Shown: in pieces, positions 1 to 7,088 of the stretch
Numbering within the stretch: the stretch's first letter is position 1
Layout: each line of letters opens with the position of its first letter
NCBI RefSeq assembly: GCF_008801925.2
Contig: NZ_CP062807.1
Location: 1 to 64,000 of the forward strand
Direction of reading: 5' to 3'
DNA length: 64,000 nucleotides
Origin: Cupriavidus basilensis
Lineage (GTDB): Bacteria; Pseudomonadota; Gammaproteobacteria; Burkholderiales; Burkholderiaceae
Notes under the pieces: generated by a model
The model's database searches: none
What the model saw: only the letters and a program-made list of their open reading frames with translations
Told to the model about the DNA's origin: nothing
Position numbers and translations under genes: made by a program

Positions 1-189
1 GTGACTGAAGAGAAGAAGCCCACGCTAGTTCGATTGCCCGTCGAGTTCCGCAAGGAACTGTTGGACGAGAGTGCGGCGCAGACCCGTGAACGCGGGCAGA
101 CCGTGTCGATTCCCCAATTGGTTGTTGAACTGGCCAAAGAAGCTTGGGAGGCGCGGCGAGCCCGGAAACCTGGACAGGACAATGGCTAA
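1..189 (+). CDS. Small ribbon-helix-helix-like protein upstream of parA
   Basis: A 62-residue protein read from a GTG at the first base of the window, so the true start could lie upstream. The sequence LVRLPVEFRKELLDESA followed by SIPQLVVELAKEAWEA resembles the short beta strand plus two helices of ribbon-helix-helix DNA-binding proteins; this is inference from pattern, not a firm family match. Its 3' end overlaps the parA start by 8 bases, which indicates co-transcription and translational coupling. Small DNA-binding proteins in this position often autoregulate a partition operon. Function not demonstrated. Confidence 0.5.
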   Translation: MTEEKKPTLVRLPVEFRKELLDESAAQTRERGQTVSIPQLVVELAKEAWEARRARKPGQDNG

Positions 190-922
190 ATTGATCACCG
201 TCATCAACAACAAGGGCGGCGTCGGGAAAACGACCATCGCATGCCACCTCGCTTTCGCCTCGGGGGAAGCTGGCAAGAGGACCCTGTTGTGTGACTTCGA
301 TACGCAAGGAAACGCCGGTCAATTTCTGACCAAAGACCTGCAGATCACTAAGCGTCGCGGCGGCTCGGAGCAGCTTTTCGAGCAGGCGGAGCTACAATAC
401 ACCCCCGCTTGGGTGGACAACATTCAACTCTTGCACGGGCACGGATACTTGCAAGAGTTGGATTCGCGCGGTGACGAGCTCAGCGAACTGGCGATCCAGA
501 AGCGCGGTGAGATCCGCAAGCTTCCGTTCGACTACGTGATTTTCGACACGCCGCCGGCGCTCGGTCCGCGGCAGACCGCTCCGTTGTTCTGGTCGGACTT
601 GGCCGTGGTGATTGTTGAGCCTCAGCTTACCTCGTTGACGGGGATGGCCGATGTCTTCAAGAACATCCAGGATGCGCGGAAGCGCAATCCGAGCCTGCAG
701 GTGCAGGTGGTAATCAACCGGTACACCAAGGCGTCGTCGTCGCAAAAGAAGGTGCGTGCGGAGCTCGAGCAAAAATTCGGCAAGATGATCGTGGGCGAGT
801 TCACGACGCGCGTTGCGGTGTCCGATGCGCTGGCCAACTACCAGCCGGTGTGGCGGTTCGCGAAGGACAAGAAATTGAACGCCGCCTGGAAAGATTTTTC
901 CGGGCGTGTGTTGGGACTTTAA
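182..922 (+). CDS. parA: ParA-family partition ATPase
   Basis: A 246-residue Walker-type ParA/MinD-family ATPase for segregation of the replicon. The deviant Walker A motif NNKGGVGKTT lies at residues 8-17, DFDTQGN (Walker A') near 38-44, and FDTPPALG (Walker B) near 120-127. The ATG at 182 is chosen because MAKLITVINNKGG is the canonical ParA beginning; an upstream in-frame start would add residues unlike the family. There is no N-terminal helix-turn-helix domain, so it is the short IncC2/ParA type and autoregulation would fall to another protein. It overlaps the preceding small gene and is followed 12 bp later by parB, giving a standard parAB operon. It would hydrolyse ATP on nucleoid DNA and move ParB-bound plasmid copies. 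Confidence 0.93.
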   Translation: MAKLITVINNKGGVGKTTIACHLAFASGEAGKRTLLCDFDTQGNAGQFLTKDLQITKRRGGSEQLFEQAELQYTPAWVDNIQLLHGHGYLQELDSRGDELSELAIQKRGEIRKLPFDYVIFDTPPALGPRQTAPLFWSDLAVVIVEPQLTSLTGMADVFKNIQDARKRNPSLQVQVVINRYTKASSSQKKVRAELEQKFGKMIVGEFTTRVAVSDALANYQPVWRFAKDKKLNAAWKDFSGRVLGL

Positions 923-934
923 GGATAGGAAAAC

Positions 935-2002
935 ATGGGCACACTCGACTTCCTCGACAGCTTGGAAGCACCTGCCGCAACGGCCATCAGTATCCCTCTT
1001 CGGGATGTGATGCCCGACCCGAAGCAGCCGCGCACGCGATACCGCGAAATCGATGGCAATGTGTCGGTGGAAGGTCGGGACCACATCAAGAACCTGGCCA
1101 AGAGCATTGCTGATCAAGGCCTTCTGCAGCCGATTACCGTGCGCGAGGTGGACGGCGGCTACATGATCGTCATGGGAGAATGCCGGTGGCGCGCGTTCGT
1201 GCTCAATCAGGAAGAGGGCATTCCCGGACATGAGGCTATTCCGGCCTTTGTACGGAACGACATGTCGCCGGCGAAGCTGCGCCTGGCGCAGTTGGCCGAG
1301 AACCTGAATCGCGATGACCTTACCGATCTGGAGGTCGCGCACTTCGTCAAGGAAACGCTGGAAGAGAATCCTGAGCTCAAGAAGTCCGAGCTTGGGGCGA
1401 TCATGCGGCAGAACAGCCAATACATCTCCCGTATCCTCGCTTTGTTGAACCCGAAGTGGTCCGACGTGGTCGATTCCGGGATGATCTCGTTCGCATCGCT
1501 GCTTGAACAATACCGCGCGCTGCCGGAGAAGGTCCGGGCAGAAGTGAAGACGAAGGTGCAGGCCGAGGGCCGCAGCAAGATTACCTCGACCGACCTGAAG
1601 AAGGCTCGCGACGGGATGAAGGCTCCGGGGCGGGTCTCGGTTGACCCCGAATTGGCGCGCTCGGTCGATCAGATGCTCGAGGCCAATACGCCCAAGGGCG
1701 AACACTACCATCCGCCCAAGACCCAATTCACTGATGCTGGCATCACGACCCCGATCATTCCGAGCGGCGTCGAGAATGTGAATGCCGGTCTGATCGACAA
1801 GCGCACGCTGCGTATCACAGCGCGCCAACTGAAGATGCTCGTTGAGAAGAGCGCCGTCACCGGCAAGGAGAAGGGCTTGATGGTGGAGCTGATTCTGCCG
1901 GTCGAGGATTTGAAACGGATGCACAAGAAGATCGGCGGAAAATTGCCTGAAACCGATTCGCTTCTGCAGGCCGCCTTCATGGATCAACTCAACTCGATCT
2001 GA
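935..2002 (+). CDS. parB: ParB-family centromere-binding protein
   Basis: A 355-residue ParB/RepB-family protein that binds parS-like sites and works with the ParA encoded just upstream. The N-terminal ParB/sulfiredoxin-like domain (about residues 18-100) has ISIPLRDVMPDPKQPR and the CTP-binding-type motif GECRWRA, a variant of the usual GERRxRA. A central helix-turn-helix region follows at about 145-175 (KKSELGAIMRQNSQYISRIL). The C-terminus is longer than in minimal ParB proteins and carries no recognised motif. An RBS-like aaggatagg precedes the ATG. No clear parS repeat was seen in the flanks, so the cognate centromere may lie outside the window. Confidence 0.92.
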   Translation: MGTLDFLDSLEAPAATAISIPLRDVMPDPKQPRTRYREIDGNVSVEGRDHIKNLAKSIADQGLLQPITVREVDGGYMIVMGECRWRAFVLNQEEGIPGHEAIPAFVRNDMSPAKLRLAQLAENLNRDDLTDLEVAHFVKETLEENPELKKSELGAIMRQNSQYISRILALLNPKWSDVVDSGMISFASLLEQYRALPEKVRAEVKTKVQAEGRSKITSTDLKKARDGMKAPGRVSVDPELARSVDQMLEANTPKGEHYHPPKTQFTDAGITTPIIPSGVENVNAGLIDKRTLRITARQLKMLVEKSAVTGKEKGLMVELILPVEDLKRMHKKIGGKLPETDSLLQAAFMDQLNSI

Positions 2003-2039
2003 CGAAACAAGGGGAGCGCATAGCTCCCTTCGTTGCGCC

Positions 2040-3557
2040 GTGTGTGAATATGTTATTGCACAAAAAGAGGCATTAGTTTTGCAAGTTCCGTTTGGCTACG
2101 ATGCTGCCCAACCTCACGAGCAACGCCCCATCCGGTGGGAAAGCCGTAGGCTGACCAATCCGCACATGATCATGATGGGTGATACCGGTAGCGGAAAGAC
2201 GCACCAGCTGCGGCATGTGTGCGATAGCTTGGTGCGCTCAAGTTCCGCACAGACCAGGATTCATGTGCTCGACCGCCACGGCGACATCGACGTGCAGGGC
2301 GCGTCGTCCGTATTCTTTAGCCAATCTGCTGATTTCGGCATCAATCCCCTCGAACTGAACCCCGACCCCCACTACGGAGGGGTGCGAAAGCGCGTGCAGG
2401 CGTTCATTTCCGGCATTAATCGAACGAGCCAGCGTCTTGGGCATAGGCAAGAGGCAGTCCTGCGGAACTTGCTTCTAGATCTGTACCGGTCCATGGGCTT
2501 CTCCCTGGATGATCCACGGACCTGGCACGCGGCGAACGCCGCTGAGATCTATAGCGTCCCGGGCAAAGAGGACCGCCTCTATCTCGAGGTGCCATACGAA
2601 GAGATTGATCGGGCGAAGAAGTGTGGCATCCGTTGGGACGGCGACGAAAAAGCCTGGTGGTGCCCACATGGGGAGCACACGGGAGAGCGCCGGAGGTGGC
2701 CGGCGAAAGTGGCCGGCCAACGATATCCAACGTTGCTTGACGCCATTCGGTTCTCAAACAACAGGCTCAAGGCCATGTTCCTGGGGTCAAGTCAGCAAGC
2801 TGTGCGCAGTCTTGAGGCTGTGCAAAGGGTGGCGAAGAGCCTGGCCGTCAAGCAGCGGCGGGCGGCTCGCATGGCCGAGGTGATGGTGGGGGAGGAGGAG
2901 ATCAGTGCAGAGCTCGCGGAAGCTCGCGCCAAAGCCATTGCAGCGTACACGGCGGCAGTTAATGCAATGGTTACAGGCCGCGAATTGGACGATCTCCTCA
3001 AGTACGACTCGATCGAGACCGTGAAGTCGGTTGTGGACCGCCTTGAGAATTTCTATGCGATGGGCGTTTTCCGGAGCGTTCCGCCTCCACACGATCCCGG
3101 CGCCAAAGTTCACCGATATGTGATGACAGCATTGCACGACGACGCGCAGAAGCTGCTTGTGGACACGAAGGCGGAAGAGATTTTTTCGCGTGCGATGCAG
3201 CGCGGTGAACAGAGCGAGGTGCGGGACGTACTTGTGGTGGACGAGGCCACGGTTTTCATAAGTGACGAGAAGGACCACATTCTGAATCGCATTGCAAAAG
3301 AAGGCCGGAAATTTGGCGTAATGCTCCTTCTTGCCTCTCAAGGTCCCGGGCATTTTACCGATGATCTTATGTCCGCAGCGGGGACAAAGGTCATGCTGGG
3401 CTTTGACCGAAACCAATGGCGCGATGCCAACCGCATGCTGGGAATGTCAACGAAGGCGCTCGAATGGATCATTCCGCGGCGCCGCTGCGTCATCACCATG
3501 AAAGTCGCCGGCGAGTTACAGAGCGGCACACACTGGGTCAACTTTCAAGCTCTCTAG
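2040..3557 (+). CDS. HerA/TraD-type ATPase with inserted DUF5710 module
   Basis: A 505-residue P-loop ATPase of the HerA/FtsK/TraD class, predicted to pump or handle DNA. Walker A MGDTGSGKT is at about residues 46-54, VLDRHGDID follows the next strand, and the Walker B segment LVVDEATVF is at about 398-406; LLLASQGPGHF resembles the downstream sensor region. Unusually, residues 178-215 match the DUF5710 pattern RLYLxVPYxExxxAKxxGxRWD...WxCP, a module usually found in plasmid primases and TraC-like proteins. The start is a GTG at 2040; no strong RBS is visible. It follows parB by 37 bp and precedes the regulator region. It is not the coupling protein, which is encoded at 7.1-9.6 kb. A role in plasmid maintenance or DNA processing is inferred only. 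Confidence 0.72.
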   Translation: MCEYVIAQKEALVLQVPFGYDAAQPHEQRPIRWESRRLTNPHMIMMGDTGSGKTHQLRHVCDSLVRSSSAQTRIHVLDRHGDIDVQGASSVFFSQSADFGINPLELNPDPHYGGVRKRVQAFISGINRTSQRLGHRQEAVLRNLLLDLYRSMGFSLDDPRTWHAANAAEIYSVPGKEDRLYLEVPYEEIDRAKKCGIRWDGDEKAWWCPHGEHTGERRRWPAKVAGQRYPTLLDAIRFSNNRLKAMFLGSSQQAVRSLEAVQRVAKSLAVKQRRAARMAEVMVGEEEISAELAEARAKAIAAYTAAVNAMVTGRELDDLLKYDSIETVKSVVDRLENFYAMGVFRSVPPPHDPGAKVHRYVMTALHDDAQKLLVDTKAEEIFSRAMQRGEQSEVRDVLVVDEATVFISDEKDHILNRIAKEGRKFGVMLLLASQGPGHFTDDLMSAAGTKVMLGFDRNQWRDANRMLGMSTKALEWIIPRRRCVITMKVAGELQSGTHWVNFQAL

Positions 3558-3643
3558 CGTCAAATTGCGTTGCCAGTGGATGCTGGCGGGGGGACGCACG
3601 CGACCAGGGTTCAATTTTCTGACGTTGGAATTCAAGAGCGCAA

Positions 3644-3697
3644 CTTAATAGTTGTTAAGAGTTATGACCTTTACAAACTATTAAATGCGCGTATCAT
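3644..3697 (+). promoter_or_regulatory. Promoter with overlapping inverted-repeat operator
   Basis: A candidate sigma-70 promoter TTTACA (3670-3675), 16-bp spacer, TATCAT (3692-3697) reads toward the small gene at 3744. It is overlapped by an imperfect inverted repeat: TTAATAGTTGT at 3645-3655 and ACAAACTATTAA at 3673-3684. The left arm lies inside a smaller dyad, CTTAA...TTAAG at 3644-3659. A KorA/TrfB-like DNA-binding protein is encoded 370 bp downstream and is the obvious candidate repressor (inference). Confidence 0.5.
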
Positions 3698-3743
3698 GTA
3701 CCGAAAGGACAACACGGGTACGTACAGGAAGGGGTTAAGAACA

Positions 3744-4031
3744 ATGAAGAACACAAACAATGTCGCGCTGATCAACCCGGAGTCGGAGCATTTTGTGCCG
3801 ACCCTGACCGACGTGGTCTCGCCCGCGACGCTTGCTCAAGTGTTCGGGGACCATCCGGTCCCCTTCAAGACGAACGAGGACGGGTCTGCACCTACCTCCG
3901 TCTACCTGCAACACCTGGAAGACACTTGGGCGCTGGCCATGGAAGAAGCGGAAACGGACGAGGTTCAAGCGGAACACGCCCCTGCGCGTGATCTTCGAGA
4001 AGTTTCCGTAGAAGCCCGGGCCATCCTGTAG
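3744..4031 (+). CDS. Hypothetical 95-residue plasmid protein
   Basis: An unrecognised acidic protein of 95 residues beginning MKNTNNVALINPESEHF. The ATG at 3744 is preferred over earlier starts because it follows the purine-rich ggaaggggttaag and a good promoter at 3670-3697. No transmembrane segment, cysteine cluster or known motif is visible; the C-terminal third is rich in Glu and Ala (ALAMEEAETDEVQAEHAP). It lies immediately before the KorA-like regulator gene (32-bp gap), so the two are probably co-transcribed and controlled by the inverted repeat upstream. No function can be assigned. Confidence 0.6.
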   Translation: MKNTNNVALINPESEHFVPTLTDVVSPATLAQVFGDHPVPFKTNEDGSAPTSVYLQHLEDTWALAMEEAETDEVQAEHAPARDLREVSVEARAIL

Positions 4032-4063
4032 ACTTCGGGCGGTTTCCACTAGCATCGCGACAA

Positions 4064-4579
4064 ATGAACGAGCGGGAGTTCGACAACCTGGTCAGCATGA
4101 CACGCCTGACGCCGAAAAGCCGCGAAGCGGCTCGTTTGGTGTATGTGGATGGGAAGTCGCCGAGCGAGGCGGGAGTGACAGTGGGTCTTTCGCCGCAGCG
4201 GATTTCGCAGATCCTTGCCACTGTCAAGAAGGCTGAATCCGAACGACCGTTGTCCGCTGCTCCCAACACGCCCGTTACCCCGGTTGACGCCGTAAGGGCA
4301 AGCTACGCCTTTGCTGTCAAAGCTGCGCGTGATCTGTTCGGAGACGAGGCGACAATCAGGGCGCCTGGGCCCGACGAGAGACTTGTTGGGCGAGTGGAAG
4401 CTCGCACCGATTTCCATCTGGTGCAGCATCTTGGGCGAAGTGCAGTAGCAATTCACGAGCTCGCTAGCCTGGACAGAGTGCCTCCTCTGGCCAGGTCCGT
4501 TACCATCCAGTATCGCGCAGGGGCGGCTCAGGTCCTCGACCGCGACCAGGTGCAGACGCGAGAATCTAACGTTCGTTGA
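4064..4579 (+). CDS. KorA/TrfB-like regulator with KfrB-like C-terminal module
   Basis: A 171-residue two-part protein. Residues 1-65 resemble the TrfB/KorA DNA-binding domain of IncP plasmids: MNEREFDNLVSMTRLTP, then a helix-turn-helix, SPSEAGVTVGLSPQRISQIL. These proteins repress plasmid backbone promoters globally. The C-terminal part (about 105-165, VGRVEARTDFHLVQHLGR...VTIQYRAG) matches a short KfrB-like domain also found at the ends of the TOPRIM protein (to 7050) and the coupling protein (to 9608). A KorA-type regulator joined to this module is unusual. It may bind the inverted repeat at 3645-3684; this is inference, as the classical IncP KorA operator TTTAGCTAAA was not found. Confidence 0.68.
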   Translation: MNEREFDNLVSMTRLTPKSREAARLVYVDGKSPSEAGVTVGLSPQRISQILATVKKAESERPLSAAPNTPVTPVDAVRASYAFAVKAARDLFGDEATIRAPGPDERLVGRVEARTDFHLVQHLGRSAVAIHELASLDRVPPLARSVTIQYRAGAAQVLDRDQVQTRESNVR

Positions 4580-4757
4580 TGTGGTTCCAGTGGTTCCTAT
4601 CTGGCTATCAACGACGAACAGAAGTAATATATAAAAAGCATCAAACAAACATAGCGAGGCTTGCCGATTTGCCGCCTCCGTTGGCGAGAGCAAGGGCGCG
4701 ATGCCTTGATTGCGAGGTAGTGCTATCCGCGCGGTGGGCCGCCGCCGCGCGCTAACC

Positions 4758-4783
4758 CTGCACGCTGAAATGCGCGCGTGCAG
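4758..4783. repeat. Perfect 8-bp inverted repeat before the ankyrin gene
   Basis: CTGCACGC (4758-4765) and GCGTGCAG (4776-4783) form a perfect stem with a 10-base loop, 40 bp before the ankyrin-repeat gene. No T-tract follows, so it is more likely an operator or leader hairpin than a terminator. The 244 bases between the KorA-like gene and the ankyrin gene otherwise contain only an AT-rich stretch near 4627-4640. Confidence 0.4.
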
Positions 4784-4823
4784 TTTCCATGAGATGCAGT
4801 GAGTGAAACCAGGACTGTGAACT

Positions 4824-5879
4824 ATGTCGGCTAAATCGGATTTCTTGGATGCTCTTGCGGAAGGGGACTTCGTCTCCGCCCGCAAGCTGATGGCGCAGCA
4901 CAAGCTGGGCCCGAACACCCGCGACTGGACTCGCTCGCGCATGTCTCCGCTCGCATATGCGATTCGCCACGGCGACAACCAGTTCGCGGCGGAGCTCGTG
5001 GCAATGGGTGCCAAGGTGGATGAAGTGAGCCAAGGGGACACCCCCTTGATTCTGATGGCGAACCCGGAAGGAGCAGAGATCCTGGCTCAGGCCGGCGCAG
5101 ACGTGAACGCCACGATGCGACGTGATGCGGTCAACATGGGCGTGAACAAGGGTGCGACGGCGCTGATCAAGGCCGCGCATAACAACAATTCCGAACTGGT
5201 GGCCAAGCTGATCGAGCTGGGCGCGGATGTTCGCGCGACCGATCGGCTCGGGCGCACAGCGCTGCACTACGCGGCACGCAATAACCCGCAGACTGCCGAT
5301 CTCCTGATTAACGCCGGCGCCGATTTCCTCGCGAGAGACCGTTTCGGCAAGACGGCTCTGTTTGTTGATATCGCTCCGAGCAATACCGCCCCGTCGCTAG
5401 CTACCACATCCCCCGCAAACAGCATCAGCAACTCCGTGAAGGACGCTGCTGCGCGGAAGGAGATCGAGACGACCAACGAAGGCTTGATGGCGGTGCCGGA
5501 GAACGCACTGGACGCGGAAACCGCGAGGCGGCTGGTTCACGATGACGTGACGATGTACAAGGGCGTGTCCGATCCGACCGAGAGGCACTGGGCCGCCCTG
5601 GCGATGGCCGACAATGCGGACAGGCAGCAGACGTATCGAGAAGCGCTCCTACAGGAGGCCCCGGAGCTAGCGATGGACCTGGGCGCTGCAGTGTCGCGCG
5701 AGGCAGCCCTCGTGAGTGAAAAGGAAGAAAGCAAGGCAATCGAAGTCGATTCGATGCTACGCGATCAGGTGACGGCTTTTGATCACGTCGTCGGTGAGCG
5801 TATTTCGATCCCGCACGGCGACTTTCTCTACCTGGAAGGCACTGATAATCCTCACGCCCGAGCAGCGGGCCGAATTTGA
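4824..5879 (+). CDS. Ankyrin-repeat protein, probably the 5' part of a frameshifted ankyrin-primase gene
   Basis: A 351-residue protein whose first 200 residues hold ankyrin repeats: SPLAYAIRHGDNQFAAELVAMGAKVDE, GATALIKAAHNNNSELVAKLIELGADV and GRTALHYAARNNPQTADLLINAGADF. The rest is low in recognisable features. It ends abruptly at 5879 in ...GTDNPHARAAGRI, just where the next frame starts the conserved segment LTPEQRAEFDQQARAR typical of the region preceding plasmid TOPRIM modules. Removing one C near 5850 (aatcctcacg) would join the two into a single protein of roughly 750 residues. Either a frameshift mutation, a sequencing error or programmed frameshifting is possible. Ankyrin repeats would give a protein-interaction surface; role unknown. 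Confidence 0.6.
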   Translation: MSAKSDFLDALAEGDFVSARKLMAQHKLGPNTRDWTRSRMSPLAYAIRHGDNQFAAELVAMGAKVDEVSQGDTPLILMANPEGAEILAQAGADVNATMRRDAVNMGVNKGATALIKAAHNNNSELVAKLIELGADVRATDRLGRTALHYAARNNPQTADLLINAGADFLARDRFGKTALFVDIAPSNTAPSLATTSPANSISNSVKDAAARKEIETTNEGLMAVPENALDAETARRLVHDDVTMYKGVSDPTERHWAALAMADNADRQQTYREALLQEAPELAMDLGAAVSREAALVSEKEESKAIEVDSMLRDQVTAFDHVVGERISIPHGDFLYLEGTDNPHARAAGRI

Positions 5880-7050
5880 CCAACAGGCGCGAGCTCGTAG
5901 CGAAAGCCAGCAGCGGGAGCAAGAGGCGGCCCAGAAGCGTGCTGCCGCTTACGCGCAGAAGAAGTGGGGGTCGAGCCGCGAAGAGGGGAAGCACCCGTAT
6001 CTTGACAGGAAGCAGGTGAGCGCCTTTGGCGTTCGTGTGGACGGCGGTGAACTGGTGATCCCCCTCGTTGACGCCGAGAACCGTCTCTGTAACGTGCAGC
6101 GGATCTTCTCGGATCAGGAGCGAGGAAAACTCTTCCTCAAGGATGCACGAAAGACCGGGTGCTTTCACATCCTTGGCGATATCGACACATCACCCACAGT
6201 TCTCTTCGCCGAAGGTTACGCAACTGGGGCCAGCCTCCACATGGCCACGTCGTTGCCTGTTGTGTTGACGTTCGACAGCGGCAACATCGACGCAGTAATG
6301 CGGGCCGTGAGCGCGCGCGTGGAAGGGAAGGAAAAGATTGTGTGCGGCGACGAAGATGATCTGCCGCCGTCGAGGATACTCCGCCGGATTAACGGCATGC
6401 TTACCACAGAACGTACCTTCGCGAAGCTGAAGCTCAACAGTGTCGACCCCGATGAGTTGAAGCTTGATGGCATCCCGCGACCCGCGCGACACAACCCGGA
6501 ATGCACGCTCAGCCTTCGGGTTGAGTCGGGGCCGCACGAGACGCCGCGGATAGTGGGCGAGATTCGCAATGCGTCGACCGATGGCGTGCTGCGCGTCATG
6601 CTGAACAACGTGGGCCGAGAGAAGGCGCTGGTGGCCGCAGCGGAGCATGGCGCAACCGCGATCTTTCCACGTTTCGCCAGCCACGATGGATTCCCGACCG
6701 ACTTCAACGATCTGCACGTGCGGGAGGGGCTACAGGCGGTCTCGCTCCAGCTGCAAAAGGTGATTCAGCGCGGGCACGAGACCGCCCGCATTGCGCATGC
6801 GGGGGTCGCGCCGGCGAGCGTGCAAGTTTTCGAGCCCCAACTTGGGGGGCGCTATATCGGGCAGGTGATCGAGATCTCGGATACCCATCTGACGCAGCAG
6901 ATAGGCCGGGGCGTTGCTGTACGGCACAACCGCTCGACAGTCGTCGGGGAAGCGGTGGTTGGGTTGACGGTGGAGATTGCGTATGCCAACGGCAGGGCGC
7001 GACTCACCGATCGGGCGAAGCGGGCCGTGGATAAAGTCCCCGAGCGATAG
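5779..7050 (+). CDS. TOPRIM primase-like protein with KfrB-like C-terminus
   Basis: The open frame runs 423 codons from a weak TTG; no good ATG or RBS precedes the conserved part, supporting a frameshift from the ankyrin gene. From about 5853 it reads LTPEQRAEFDQQ, a charged Gln/Glu/Ala-rich linker, then a TOPRIM domain (LFAEGYATGASLHMATSLPVVLTFDSGN, about residues 142-170) as in TraC-type plasmid primases. Residues about 355-423 (RYIGQVIEISDTHLTQQIGRGVAVRH...VEIAYANGRARL) form a KfrB-like module shared with two neighbouring proteins. Expected role: primer synthesis or DNA processing for transferred plasmid strands, inferred from domains only. Confidence 0.68.
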   Translation: MITSSVSVFRSRTATFSTWKALIILTPEQRAEFDQQARARSESQQREQEAAQKRAAAYAQKKWGSSREEGKHPYLDRKQVSAFGVRVDGGELVIPLVDAENRLCNVQRIFSDQERGKLFLKDARKTGCFHILGDIDTSPTVLFAEGYATGASLHMATSLPVVLTFDSGNIDAVMRAVSARVEGKEKIVCGDEDDLPPSRILRRINGMLTTERTFAKLKLNSVDPDELKLDGIPRPARHNPECTLSLRVESGPHETPRIVGEIRNASTDGVLRVMLNNVGREKALVAAAEHGATAIFPRFASHDGFPTDFNDLHVREGLQAVSLQLQKVIQRGHETARIAHAGVAPASVQVFEPQLGGRYIGQVIEISDTHLTQQIGRGVAVRHNRSTVVGEAVVGLTVEIAYANGRARLTDRAKRAVDKVPER

Positions 7051-7054
7051 TAAG

Positions 7055-7066
7055 ATATCATGATAT
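7055..7066. promoter_or_regulatory. Perfect 12-bp palindrome before the coupling-protein gene
   Basis: ATATCATGATAT at 7055-7066 is a perfect palindrome directly after the TOPRIM stop codon and 22 bp before the coupling-protein start. The AT-rich tgatataaaa could supply a -10 element. It may be an operator for a plasmid regulator; no protein is assigned. Confidence 0.4.
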
Positions 7067-7088
7067 AAAAAAATGAGAGTGAACTGAT

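Noticed and set aside
392..1987. A 531-codon open frame antisense to parA/parB
   Set aside because: It overlaps two well-supported genes on the other strand; its His/Arg/Leu-rich composition is the usual mirror of GC-rich coding DNA and it has no motif.
3645..3684. Classical IncP KorA operator
   Set aside because: TTTAGCTAAA does not occur here; only a different inverted repeat was found, so it is reported as a candidate operator without that name.
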